Below are positions 32,586 to 40,950 of a DNA stretch of 64,000 nt, piece after piece (position 1 is the stretch's first letter; every line of letters starts with the position of its first letter). The notes under the pieces are model-generated. The model saw only the letters and a program-made list of their open reading frames with translations. It was not told where the DNA came from and made no database searches. The stretch comes from Citrobacter sp. MGH106 (lineage in GTDB: Bacteria; Pseudomonadota; Gammaproteobacteria; Enterobacterales; Enterobacteriaceae). The stretch is taken from contig NZ_KQ089822.1 of the NCBI RefSeq assembly GCF_001037495.1, forward strand, positions 2,343,403-2,407,402, given 5' to 3'. Made by a program: the position numbers and the translations under genes.

Positions 32586-34058
32586 ATGCGTTCACTTGCC
32601 GGAGATGTGATCAAGCAAGCATTTAGCCAGCAGACTGACGAAAAGCTTCATCGTCGTCTGTATGCCGCCATCTGCAGTTGTATTCTTGAAGGTAACCTGA
32701 AACCAGCAACCCGCATGCCCCCTTCGCGGGATCTGGCTAGTGAGCTGGCGCTATCTCGCAACACCGTATTACGGGTATATGAGCAGTTACAGGCCGAGGG
32801 GTATATTTCTGCACGCACCAGCAGCGGGACGTTTGTTACTGACAGCGTACTGGATAATCTCAACCTGCGCACCGACAGGGAACCCACCTCACCCACGCAA
32901 GAAGACCACACCAGCTTATCAGCGCGTTGTCTTGAACTGCTGGGTTACGCCAGCGCGAGCCCCCGACAGTGGGGAGCTTTTATCCCAGGCGTACCTGACG
33001 TACAGTATTTTCCTCACCGCACGCTCAAAAAGATTCAGGACCGGCTGGCAAGACGGTTGCGCCCGGAGTTTCTTACCTACGATGCTACAGGCGGCGTAAG
33101 TGAGCTGAAAGAGGCGCTGGCCGATTACCTGCGTACCGCGCGCGGTGTCAGATGCTCTCCCGAACAGATACTGATCACCGAAGGCATTCATCAGGCGCTG
33201 GATCTGGTGACCCGCACTCTGTGTGACCCAGGTGATAACGTCTGGATTGAAGAACCCGGCTACTGGGGAATAAAAAACATTCTGCGTATCAACGCTGTTA
33301 ACTTTTCGGCGATCCCCGTTGATGAACAAGGTATGGTTCCGCCAGGAGCATCAGAGGTTGCGCCGAAACTGATTTTTGTGACACCGTCACACCAATATCC
33401 CCTCGGTTCGGTAATGAGCCTCAGCCGGCGGCGGCAGCTCCTCTTTCGGGCGCGTGAAACACGAAGCTGGATAGTGGAAGATGATTACGACAGTGAGTTT
33501 CGCTTCTCGGGTCAGCCCATTCCGTCATTACAGGGACTGGAGGAAGAGAGTCCAGTCATTTACATCGGCACGTTCAGCAAAACACTTTATCCCGCACTCC
33601 GACTCGGTTATGTCGTCCTGCCCAAGGCACTCGCTACCCCACTGAAGAAAGTTCATACTGACCTCTATCGCGGTGGTCATCTTCTGATTCAGGCCGCGCT
33701 GGCTGAGTTTATTAAAGAGGGTTACTACGCGGCCCATATCCGCAAAATGCGTCAGCTCTACAGCCGCCGTCGCCATATGCTGGTTGAACTGATCACCAGG
33801 ATGCTCGGTGAACATTATCTGGGTTCCTTCAACAGTAACGCCGGGCTGCATCTGATTTTACAGTTGCCAGCCGATAGCGATGACGTTGCCATTGCACGGT
33901 TGGCAAATGCCGAAGGTTTGTTGGTTCGACCGCTGTCGCGGTATTACATCAGTGAAGAGAAACGCCGCGGTCTGTTGCTGGGATTTGCCAGCATTGAAGA
34001 ACATGAGATGGCATCGGCGTTTTCCAGACTGGCCGGGATTATTAAAGCCCATAGCTGA
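32586..34058 (+). CDS. MocR/GabR-type transcription factor
   Basis: This 490-residue protein fuses a GntR winged helix (about residues 15-85, with PPSRDLASELALSRNTVLRVYEQL) to a class I aminotransferase-like domain that binds PLP. The PLP lysine is in GTFSKTLYPALRLGY. I chose ATG 32586, six bases after AAGGA; the frame continues 49 codons further through the divergent promoter. Regulators of this kind sense PLP adducts with amines such as GABA and usually activate the divergent gene, which here is a GABA aminotransferase. The intergenic region contains two similar words (TTACCCTTTAAAT and GGTACTTTAAT) that could be its direct-repeat operator. Confidence 0.9.
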   Translation: MRSLAGDVIKQAFSQQTDEKLHRRLYAAICSCILEGNLKPATRMPPSRDLASELALSRNTVLRVYEQLQAEGYISARTSSGTFVTDSVLDNLNLRTDREPTSPTQEDHTSLSARCLELLGYASASPRQWGAFIPGVPDVQYFPHRTLKKIQDRLARRLRPEFLTYDATGGVSELKEALADYLRTARGVRCSPEQILITEGIHQALDLVTRTLCDPGDNVWIEEPGYWGIKNILRINAVNFSAIPVDEQGMVPPGASEVAPKLIFVTPSHQYPLGSVMSLSRRRQLLFRARETRSWIVEDDYDSEFRFSGQPIPSLQGLEEESPVIYIGTFSKTLYPALRLGYVVLPKALATPLKKVHTDLYRGGHLLIQAALAEFIKEGYYAAHIRKMRQLYSRRRHMLVELITRMLGEHYLGSFNSNAGLHLILQLPADSDDVAIARLANAEGLLVRPLSRYYISEEKRRGLLLGFASIEEHEMASAFSRLAGIIKAHS

Positions 34059-34074
34059 CGAACGTCGGATTTGT

Positions 34075-34107
34075 ACGCCGGATGAGGTTTGCCCCCCCAT
34101 CCGGCGT
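34075..34107. terminator. REP-like palindrome between convergent genes
   Basis: ACGCCGGATG (34075-34084) and CATCCGGCGT (34098-34107) form a 10-bp stem. The words GCCGGATG and ATCCGGC are those of enterobacterial REP elements. It lies between the converging stop codons of the MocR gene and the cytochrome c gene and can end both transcripts. Confidence 0.65.
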
Positions 34108-34111
34108 TCTG

Positions 34112-35299
34112 CTAGTGTGTGGCTTTTTTAAGTCCGGCCAGATCCTCCTGAGTTATCTCGCCATTACCTTCGCCCCAGCTTTTACGCACATAGTTGATAA
34201 CGTCGCGCATTTCACCCTTAGTCATCATTCCCTCATACGCTGGCATTTTGAAGGAGACATTTCCCCGCATCGTGGGTGTTTCCGCCCCCTGCGTAATCAC
34301 TCTGTACAGCGGGGTCGGATCGTCAATCATGACCAGCGGGTTTTTGATCAAAGAAGGCACATTATCATCCGTTCCTTTGCCTTCCAGGCCGTGACAGGTT
34401 GAGCAATAGCGGTTATAGACAACCTTGCCCGCTTCAGGCGAATTTGACCACGTAGCCGTCGGGCGCGTCGGGGCAGCCTTATCGCGCTTCAGACTCAGCA
34501 AATACTGCGCTATCGCCGCAGCGTCATCATCCGTCAGATACTGAGTACTCTGACTCACAACCTCGGCCATTGATCCTGAAACCGCGGCATGTTTGCTTTT
34601 TCCTGTCAGTAACAGCGACGTTAACTCCTGCTCTGACAAGGCGGTCCCTCTGAGTGATGGTGCGTACCAGCCGTCGATCATCGCGCCGCTCAGGTATTCA
34701 TCATCGCTACTGGTGTACGCTTTTTCCTGCATCGCTATCCCCCTTGGGGTATGACACGAACCGCAGTGACCAGGCCCTTCAACCAGATAAGCCCCCCGAT
34801 TGACCAGCTCAGTATTTACATCCGTTTTTTTGCTCTCAGGTGCGTCGGTAAACAACCAGTTCCAGATATGCAGCGGCCATCGGGCCGAGAGGAGCCAGGG
34901 GATGGCGTTCTCTTTATTGGGTTCTGCAGATGAGGTGACATCATGCATAAAATAGGTGTACAGCGCCTGAACATCCTCATCGGAAAGCTTCGCATAAGAC
35001 GGATAAGGCATCGCCGGATAAAGTGGATGACCGTCTTTGGCAATACCCTGGCGCACCGCTTTTTCAAACTCGTCGTAAGAGTAGTTGCCAATACCGTGGG
35101 TCTTGTCGGGGGTAATATTCGTCGAATAAATATCACCAACGGGCGTGGGAAACTTTTTGCCCCCCGCCATCGCCGCTCCGCCCTCAGCGGTGTGACATGC
35201 CACACAGTCAGAAATTCGCGCGATGTACTCACCGTTAGATTCAGCAGCAGAGACACCGACGCTAAATAAACAAGCGATAAGAAAGGTTACGTTACGCAT
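34112..35299 (-). CDS. Tri-haem cytochrome c, partner of spermidine dehydrogenase
   Basis: The 395-residue periplasmic protein has a Sec signal peptide (ending near VSA-AES) and three c-type haem sites: CVACH (32-36), CGSCH (180-184) and CSTCH (300-304). This is the layout of the cytochrome subunits of membrane alcohol, gluconate and sorbitol dehydrogenases, which pass electrons from a periplasmic flavin or quinone enzyme to ubiquinone or an oxidase. It starts four bases after the spermidine dehydrogenase gene ends, so it very probably accepts that enzyme's electrons. There is no obvious C-terminal membrane anchor. Confidence 0.88.
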   Translation of the reverse strand: MRNVTFLIACLFSVGVSAAESNGEYIARISDCVACHTAEGGAAMAGGKKFPTPVGDIYSTNITPDKTHGIGNYSYDEFEKAVRQGIAKDGHPLYPAMPYPSYAKLSDEDVQALYTYFMHDVTSSAEPNKENAIPWLLSARWPLHIWNWLFTDAPESKKTDVNTELVNRGAYLVEGPGHCGSCHTPRGIAMQEKAYTSSDDEYLSGAMIDGWYAPSLRGTALSEQELTSLLLTGKSKHAAVSGSMAEVVSQSTQYLTDDDAAAIAQYLLSLKRDKAAPTRPTATWSNSPEAGKVVYNRYCSTCHGLEGKGTDDNVPSLIKNPLVMIDDPTPLYRVITQGAETPTMRGNVSFKMPAYEGMMTKGEMRDVINYVRKSWGEGNGEITQEDLAGLKKATH

Positions 35300-35302
35300 A
35301 GA

Positions 35303-37195
35303 TCACCCCATATCCTTGAGTTCGTTGACCGCACGCCATGCCTGATCGATCGCAGCATGCGCATAAGCACTCCAGTCAGAATCCGAGTTAGCAATGGCAA
35401 TTCGACCGACTGGTTTACGCGCCCGGTCAATAATCTCGGGCATTTTGTCCATATCATCGAACAGCGACGTGGGGTAATACGCATAACCATGCGCCCAACG
35501 GTTAACCGTAATGGCTGAAATATCCCGTTGATTATCAAAACCCGTAGAACCGAACATCTCCTGCAACTGGGCGCGAATCATTTCTTCATGCGCCGCAAAC
35601 GTGGTACCAAGTAACCATGCCCGCCCCAGGCGGAACTGTTCCCTGGCTGACAGATTACTGCCCGGATAAGTAGGCACATAGACCATATGAATAACCATTG
35701 GTTCGTCCGGTGTCGCCGGATGCTGGTAACCTCCGATACTAACCGGATAGTCGAGCTTCACCCGACTGTAAGGCGCAGCGGGAGAGTAAAACTCATGCAC
35801 ACCAAGCTGCTTAAACGCATTCCAGTTCTTGACCACCACGTTGGTGTACACAAGCGGTGCTTTTACGTTCAGTTTGAGGTCTGCTTTTTGCTGTTCCGGC
35901 GTTTCAGGCACAATGTATGGGATCATCATGTTATAGCCCGCCATGATGGCATTCTTACCGCGAACGCGATGCATCTTGCCATCACGTAACCAGGTTATGG
36001 CAACGCCGTCCGGCACGTTCGCCGCGTTGATCACGGTACTGTTCAGGCGCAGACGGGTTGTATTTTCCGGCTGGTCCAGCTTTTCGTAATGCAGCCTTGC
36101 GAGGACTGAATCTTCCATTGAATTGCCTGGCAGCGCGTCGGGCAGCAGGTGTCTGACCAGTAGTCGCGCCAGACCGGCATTGCCGTCCGGGAAATGATAG
36201 ACATATGGCTCTTCGAGATCGGCCAGCGACTCCCCGTCCAGTGGCGGTAACCCTAATGCCTCCATACCAGGTAGTGCGCAGGCTCTGGCATCACTGCAGG
36301 AAATTCCCTCGATACCAATAGCAAAGAAATCATTGGAACGCTGCTGAAAATAGAGCAGCGCCATTTTGCTCAATCCGACTTTTGTTGCAAGGAATTCACT
36401 GTAGCTGTGGGCATCCATCCAGTCGCTTTTTTCGTCCACCGTCATGCCCTGAAGATAATCGACCGGGCGCACATGCAGGTCGATGAGCGCCTTTCGGTCA
36501 CTTTCACTTAATGGAAAGTCGTTGATAAACGCTTCGATATTTCGCCCATTAAGTCTGTCCGGTGGAATATCATCGGAGACGGCCCGCCCCGGATCGCCAC
36601 TGACTATTTTGGTCTCACCAAAATTCTTTTTGTCGAAAAATACGCCGCGACTAAGTTGCCAGTCAGGGTAGAAATTCACGTCAAAACTGTCTTTCAGACG
36701 CGTAGCACTAACGCCAACTGTCTCCATCAGTTTTTGGACCACGGGGCTAAAATTGTGCGCTGGTGACTGAAATGACTCGCTGCCGCCATAGCCAAGAAGT
36801 TTTTTGCCCGCGGAATTAAATTCGTTACGTTTGGCGTGCCCGCCAAAATCATCATGGTTGTCGAGGATAAGGATCCTGCTGCTCTGCCCGGCGAGTTCAC
36901 GCCAGAAGCACGCGGCAGCCAGTCCGCTAATGCCGCCACCGACGATAACCAGATCGTACTCCTCCTCGATGGGGAGAGCGTTTAAGTCAAAACGTTTATG
37001 CTCACGGCCCAATGCATGAGCCATCTCGAACGAACCTGGATGATTACCCCGCAGACCAGTCAACGCAGGCGGATAATAACTTCCATTAATGAATTCGTTG
37101 CCATTTCCTGCCGCCCTGACCAGATCCAGAGGAGTCAGTCCCGCAGCGATAGTGACCGCCACGCCGTTGAGAAAATCACGTCTGGTAATTGCCAT
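35303..37195 (-). CDS. spdH: Spermidine dehydrogenase, Tat-exported flavoprotein
   Basis: The 630-residue protein starts with a twin-arginine signal (TRRDFLNGVAV) and has an FAD-binding motif VIVGGGISGLAAA at about residues 83-95 with a downstream GGHAKRNEF. The overall pattern matches spermidine dehydrogenase (SpdH), a haem- and FAD-containing enzyme known from Citrobacter freundii and Pseudomonas, as I remember the family. It oxidises spermidine to 1,3-diaminopropane and 4-aminobutanal. The downstream cytochrome c and the upstream aminobutyraldehyde dehydrogenase and GABA aminotransferase fit exactly the electrons and product this reaction gives. Another oxidoreductase activity of the same fold cannot be excluded. 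Confidence 0.82.
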   Translation of the reverse strand: MAITRRDFLNGVAVTIAAGLTPLDLVRAAGNGNEFINGSYYPPALTGLRGNHPGSFEMAHALGREHKRFDLNALPIEEEYDLVIVGGGISGLAAACFWRELAGQSSRILILDNHDDFGGHAKRNEFNSAGKKLLGYGGSESFQSPAHNFSPVVQKLMETVGVSATRLKDSFDVNFYPDWQLSRGVFFDKKNFGETKIVSGDPGRAVSDDIPPDRLNGRNIEAFINDFPLSESDRKALIDLHVRPVDYLQGMTVDEKSDWMDAHSYSEFLATKVGLSKMALLYFQQRSNDFFAIGIEGISCSDARACALPGMEALGLPPLDGESLADLEEPYVYHFPDGNAGLARLLVRHLLPDALPGNSMEDSVLARLHYEKLDQPENTTRLRLNSTVINAANVPDGVAITWLRDGKMHRVRGKNAIMAGYNMMIPYIVPETPEQQKADLKLNVKAPLVYTNVVVKNWNAFKQLGVHEFYSPAAPYSRVKLDYPVSIGGYQHPATPDEPMVIHMVYVPTYPGSNLSAREQFRLGRAWLLGTTFAAHEEMIRAQLQEMFGSTGFDNQRDISAITVNRWAHGYAYYPTSLFDDMDKMPEIIDRARKPVGRIAIANSDSDWSAYAHAAIDQAWRAVNELKDMG

Positions 37196-37275
37196 TAACT
37201 TTGTCCTTTTGCCACTTGCACACTGCCCTAAAAAAATCAGAGTCTCCCCCTCTTTTTTGAGGGAGAGACAATCGA

Positions 37276-37752
37276 CTACTTCACTGGCTTCAGTTCTTCA
37301 TCCAGTTTTTTCGAATCATAATAATCACCCTGCCAGGTAATTTTTCCTGCTTTAACATGAATATAGCTGACACCTTCAAATTTGATCGGATTATTTGTTG
37401 CCGGACTTCCGGCCCATTCACCGCTGTTTTTGCCTGAAAATTCCCACCGGAAAGCGACGGTATCCTCGTCATAAACGGGCTTACCAATCATTTTCCAGGT
37501 TAAATCAGGAACCGCTTTTATAAATGCCCCGATGACCTCTTTCTCGGCGTTTTCTCTGCCGTTTACCGGCTCACCCGCCGCCGCATCGTAATAAACCACG
37601 TCATTTGCCAGGTACTGTGCAGCAAGTGGCGCATTGTGCGCATTCCATGCCGCCATATACTCTTTCACAGTACTCAGCGAGGTACTTGCCGCCATGCTCA
37701 GGCCCGAGAACATCACCAGTGAAAGCACAGCTATTTTCAATGTTTTCATCAT
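37276..37752 (-). CDS. Secreted SnoaL/NTF2-like protein
   Basis: The 158-residue product has a Sec signal peptide (KIAVLSLVMFSGLSMAAS) and a SnoaL-like polyketide-cyclase/NTF2 fold: VKEYMAAWNAHNAPLAAQYL, then EKEVIGAFIKAVPDLTWKM, and strands ending KITWQGDYYD. Small proteins of this fold bind or isomerise hydrophobic ligands, and many have no known reaction. Two adjacent ATGs (37752 and 37749) share an AGG site. It lies between spermidine dehydrogenase and the aldehyde dehydrogenase, eight bases from the latter, so it is part of the operon and may handle the reactive aldehyde in the periplasm, which is a guess. Confidence 0.75.
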   Translation of the reverse strand: MMKTLKIAVLSLVMFSGLSMAASTSLSTVKEYMAAWNAHNAPLAAQYLANDVVYYDAAAGEPVNGRENAEKEVIGAFIKAVPDLTWKMIGKPVYDEDTVAFRWEFSGKNSGEWAGSPATNNPIKFEGVSYIHVKAGKITWQGDYYDSKKLDEELKPVK

Positions 37753-37760
37753 ATTACCTG

Positions 37761-39188
37761 CTATTCAGAAATATCGGTCATGATATGTTTCACACGGGTA
37801 TATTCATCGAGAGAATAAGAAGAGAGATCTTTTCCGTAACCCGACTTTTTGAAGCCGCCGTGTGGCATTTCAGCACACAGCGGAATATGGCTGTTAATCC
37901 ACACCGTGCCAAAATCAAGATCGATGCTGAAACGTTGCGCGCGACCATGGTTGCTGGTCCAGACGCTGGCAGCCAGGCCGTATTCAACATCATTAGCCTT
38001 GTCCAGCGCCTCTTCGTCAGTTGAGAACGGCTGAATGGCCACCACCGGACCAAACACTTCGTGTTGGATGGCTTCATCATGCTGATGCAGGCCAGAGATG
38101 ATGGTCGGTTCAAAGTAGAAACCCGGCCCTGCTCCTGCTCTTCCACCCGTTTCAACTTTTGCATGTGCTGGCAGACGTGCAATGAAGCCTTTTACCTGCT
38201 CAAGCTGATTTCGGCTGTTCAGCGCGCCATACAGAGCCTCTTGGTCTTCAGGAGGGCCAAATGTTATCTGCTTTGTTTTTTGGATCAGTTTTTCCAGAAA
38301 CGCAGGGTAGATGGACTGTTCCACCAGAATACGCGTGGCGGCCGTGCAATCCTGACCGGCATTGAAAAAGCCCGCCGTGGTGATCGCGTCAATAGCCTTG
38401 TCTATGTTCGCATCGGCAAAAACGACGGCAGGTGCTTTTCCGCCAAGTTCCAGATGGGCTTTAGTCAGGTTTGCAGCCGCAGATGCCGCGACCTGCAAAC
38501 CCGCACGGACGGAACCGGTAATAGAAACCAGTGAAGCCGTTGGGTTAGAAACCACCAGCGAACCGGTATTGGCTTTTCCCAATACCACGTTGAATGCTCC
38601 TTTCGGGAACAATGGTGCAGCCAGTTCCGCCAGCAACAACGTGCTGACCGGGGTGGTATCACTCGGTTTTAGTACTACTGTGTTACCCGCCGCCAGCGCT
38701 GGAGCAATCTTCCACACCGCCATCATAAACGGGTAATTCCACGGTGTGACTTGCCCGACAATACCCAGCGGTTCACGACGAATAGTAGAGGTAAAACCTG
38801 TGGAATATTCTCCGGCGGCCTTTCCCTCAAGACAGCGTGCTGCACCGGCGAAAAAGCGAATTGCATCGCATGAAGCGGCTATTTCCTCTTTCTCAATAAA
38901 ATGCAGCAGTTGACCAGTTTCCTGGCTTTGCGCCCTCGCCAGACGTTCTACGTTTCGTTCTATTTCATCAGCCAGCGCCAGAAGCGCTTTTTGCCGCTGC
39001 GCGGGCGTCGATTTTTTCCAGATACTAAACGCTACTGCCGCCGCCGAGTAAGCAAGATCCACCTCAACCGCACTGCCGTTGGGAGATAATGCGTACGTTT
39101 CACCATCAACCGGACTCACCAGTTCAAAGGTTTCATCTGTGCTACCCGCGACATATTGCCCGTTAATAAAGTGCTTCAGGGTTTTCAT
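37761..39188 (-). CDS. Aminobutyraldehyde dehydrogenase-like aldehyde dehydrogenase
   Basis: This NAD(P)-dependent aldehyde dehydrogenase has 475 residues, essentially the size of E. coli PatD (gamma-aminobutyraldehyde dehydrogenase). It has the nucleotide-binding block GQVTPWNYPFMMAVWKIAPAL, the general base glutamate in HLELGGKAP and the catalytic cysteine in FFNAGQDCTAATR. In this operon it would oxidise 4-aminobutanal, from spermidine dehydrogenase, to GABA in the cytoplasm. It is the first gene of the minus-strand operon that continues with the SnoaL-like gene, spdH and the cytochrome. The 275 bases upstream hold the divergent promoter shared with the GntR regulator. Confidence 0.88.
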   Translation of the reverse strand: MKTLKHFINGQYVAGSTDETFELVSPVDGETYALSPNGSAVEVDLAYSAAAVAFSIWKKSTPAQRQKALLALADEIERNVERLARAQSQETGQLLHFIEKEEIAASCDAIRFFAGAARCLEGKAAGEYSTGFTSTIRREPLGIVGQVTPWNYPFMMAVWKIAPALAAGNTVVLKPSDTTPVSTLLLAELAAPLFPKGAFNVVLGKANTGSLVVSNPTASLVSITGSVRAGLQVAASAAANLTKAHLELGGKAPAVVFADANIDKAIDAITTAGFFNAGQDCTAATRILVEQSIYPAFLEKLIQKTKQITFGPPEDQEALYGALNSRNQLEQVKGFIARLPAHAKVETGGRAGAGPGFYFEPTIISGLHQHDEAIQHEVFGPVVAIQPFSTDEEALDKANDVEYGLAASVWTSNHGRAQRFSIDLDFGTVWINSHIPLCAEMPHGGFKKSGYGKDLSSYSLDEYTRVKHIMTDISE

Positions 39189-39400
39189 GCGTGTCTCCTG
39201 CCATTTAATACATAAAGAATCTTATGTAATATATATATTGTAAAACTTTTTCAAATGCGCAACATTGACACTATGATAAGCCTCGCATTTTTAACTTATA
39301 TTTTACATTTACAAGTGAGAGGCAATTCATTATCAGTAGACGCTATCGGAACACACATCCGTCTGTGCAATGGCATCACGCGCGGGCATGTAAAATAACG

Positions 39401-39449
39401 CGACCATTCTGACCTTCCTTGCCTGACGGGCTTGTGTTAGAAATGGTCG
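39401..39449. promoter_or_regulatory. Inverted repeat in the divergent promoter region
   Basis: CGACCATT (39401-39408) and AATGGTCG (39442-39449) are exact 8-base inverted repeats 33 bases apart, just upstream of the GntR gene. They may be operator half-sites for that regulator or the arms of a leader hairpin. The region to the left (39200-39330) is very A+T-rich and probably holds the aldehyde dehydrogenase promoter. Confidence 0.35.
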
Positions 39450-39480
39450 TTGTTTCAGGGAATTGAGTGCAGAAAAGATT

Positions 39481-40206
39481 ATGATTACTCATGCGGTCAT
39501 ATTTGCGCCTATCGGGCAGGTCAGTCGTTCTGACCAGATAGTGCAGCGCCTTTCGAACGCCATTATTACGGGATTACTGGAGCCAAAAGAGCAGCTCCCA
39601 AACGAAACCGATCTGGCAAAGATGATGGGTGTCTCACATATCACAATCAGAGAAGCACTAAACACGCTTCGGGCTAATAATCTTATCCATACGATTCGTG
39701 GTCGCAATGGCGGGAGTTTTGTTTGCGAAAACATCGACGGCAAAAATAGCGCCCTGCATCCGTTCAAATCGATCAGTACAGATTACCTTTCCGATTTAGG
39801 GGAAATGCATTGCGCTATTATTAGCCACAGCGCAAGACTCGCTTCCAGGCGTATGACCGGTGCCGATATCTCTAAATTTCGCGAGTTTGTTGAGGTGTTA
39901 AGAAGAGCGGATTCGCCAGAATTAATGACACAGGCCGATATGCGTTGCCTGCTGGCAATAGCAGCCAGTTCCCATTCGGCGCGGCTGGCCAATCAGGAAT
40001 TGCAGGTACAGGCTGAATGGGCCTCACTGGTTGCCATACTTTATCGCTCTGGCAATATTCATGCAGAAATTATTGCGCTCTATTCGGCGCTGGCCGACGC
40101 GCTGGCTGCCCATAACGAGGTGGAATCCGTACAGTTCGCCACGCAGATTATCGACACATTTACCTATTACCTTATAGAAAAAAAGCTGAAATATAATTCG
40201 AATTAA
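39481..40206 (+). CDS. GntR (FadR-subfamily) regulator
   Basis: The 241-residue repressor has an N-terminal winged helix (about 15-75: SDQIVQRLSNAIITG, LPNETDLAKMMGVSHITIREAL, IHTIRGRNGGSFV) and a helical C-terminal FCD-like ligand domain. I chose ATG 39481; an in-frame TTG at 39463 lacks a usable site. It is divergent from the spermidine operon and 24 bases upstream of a Cache-like protein gene on its own strand, so it probably controls the operon and its own transcript. The effector could be the polyamine or its product. The C-terminal domain keeps few of the histidines that bind metal in many FCD proteins. Confidence 0.85.
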   Translation: MITHAVIFAPIGQVSRSDQIVQRLSNAIITGLLEPKEQLPNETDLAKMMGVSHITIREALNTLRANNLIHTIRGRNGGSFVCENIDGKNSALHPFKSISTDYLSDLGEMHCAIISHSARLASRRMTGADISKFREFVEVLRRADSPELMTQADMRCLLAIAASSHSARLANQELQVQAEWASLVAILYRSGNIHAEIIALYSALADALAAHNEVESVQFATQIIDTFTYYLIEKKLKYNSN

Positions 40207-40230
40207 CAATCAGTGAAGGCAGGACAGACA

Positions 40231-40929
40231 ATGACCTCTTCGACATCCTTAAGCGCATTAATCCGTAAAATTGATGATATTACTGCTTCTACCGTAGATT
40301 CTACCGTTGCGCTGGCGAGGAGTATCCATGAGGCTATTGCCGGTGTGCAAAAAGGCTCAGCGGAGGTGGTCCTCGACCCTGCTGTAAGAGCAACCGTTCA
40401 GCAGCACATTAAACGTACACTCAATGACAATCACTATTGCTCCGGTGCCGGATTCGCCAGCCATATTGAGAGCACGCCGACAACGAGAGAGTACTGGCAT
40501 CTGGAATGGTGGTATAAAAAAGATAATGGTTTGAGTCAGGCAAATCTGGATTTGGATCAGGCCACACAGCAGCGGCTGGATTTCAGAACGTTCGAGTGGT
40601 TTAAACACTCCCCACCAGCCGGCGAAGCTTATATTCACGGCCCGTATGTCGATTATATTTGCAACATCTCTTACACACTGACGTCAGCTGTACCCGTCTA
40701 CTTCAATGATCAGTTTCTTGGTGTCGCCGCTGTCGATCTGCTGGTCAGCCAGATTGAAGCTGAATTGCTTTCCTGCCCCCAGCCTGATTATGTGATTCTG
40801 ACGAATCTGGAAAACAGAATTATTTTCTCCAGTTGGCCGCGTTATCGCGTAGGTGAATTGTTGTCGCCGACGAACACCACCCTTGTTTATCAGAGCGACT
40901 ACTTTATCCTTTATCACTATCAAAACTAA
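40231..40929 (+). CDS. Cache/PDC-like ligand-binding protein without signal peptide
   Basis: The product has 232 residues from ATG 40231 (AGGA upstream). The order of elements is that of a single PDC/Cache sensor: a long N-terminal helix (LSALIRKIDDITASTVDSTVALARSIHEAI), strand-rich core with REYWHLEWWYKKDN, GPYVDYICNISYTLTSAVPVYFNDQFLGVAAVDL and a final VILTNLENRIIFSS. Cache domains bind amino acids, amines and carboxylates. Unlike most, this one has no signal peptide or membrane helix and no output domain, so it should be a free cytoplasmic binding protein. It is co-transcribed with the GntR regulator and may sense the ligand for it or act on it. Confidence 0.7.
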   Translation: MTSSTSLSALIRKIDDITASTVDSTVALARSIHEAIAGVQKGSAEVVLDPAVRATVQQHIKRTLNDNHYCSGAGFASHIESTPTTREYWHLEWWYKKDNGLSQANLDLDQATQQRLDFRTFEWFKHSPPAGEAYIHGPYVDYICNISYTLTSAVPVYFNDQFLGVAAVDLLVSQIEAELLSCPQPDYVILTNLENRIIFSSWPRYRVGELLSPTNTTLVYQSDYFILYHYQN

Positions 40930-40950
40930 GGGCCTGAAGGCCCTTGTTTT
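40928..40950 (+). terminator. Terminator between Cache-like gene and permease
   Basis: AAGGGCC and GGCCCTT form a 7-bp stem with loop TGAA, followed by GTTTT on the plus strand. It begins within the stop codon of the Cache-like gene. On the minus strand a short T run follows as well, so it may serve the convergent permease too. Confidence 0.8.
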
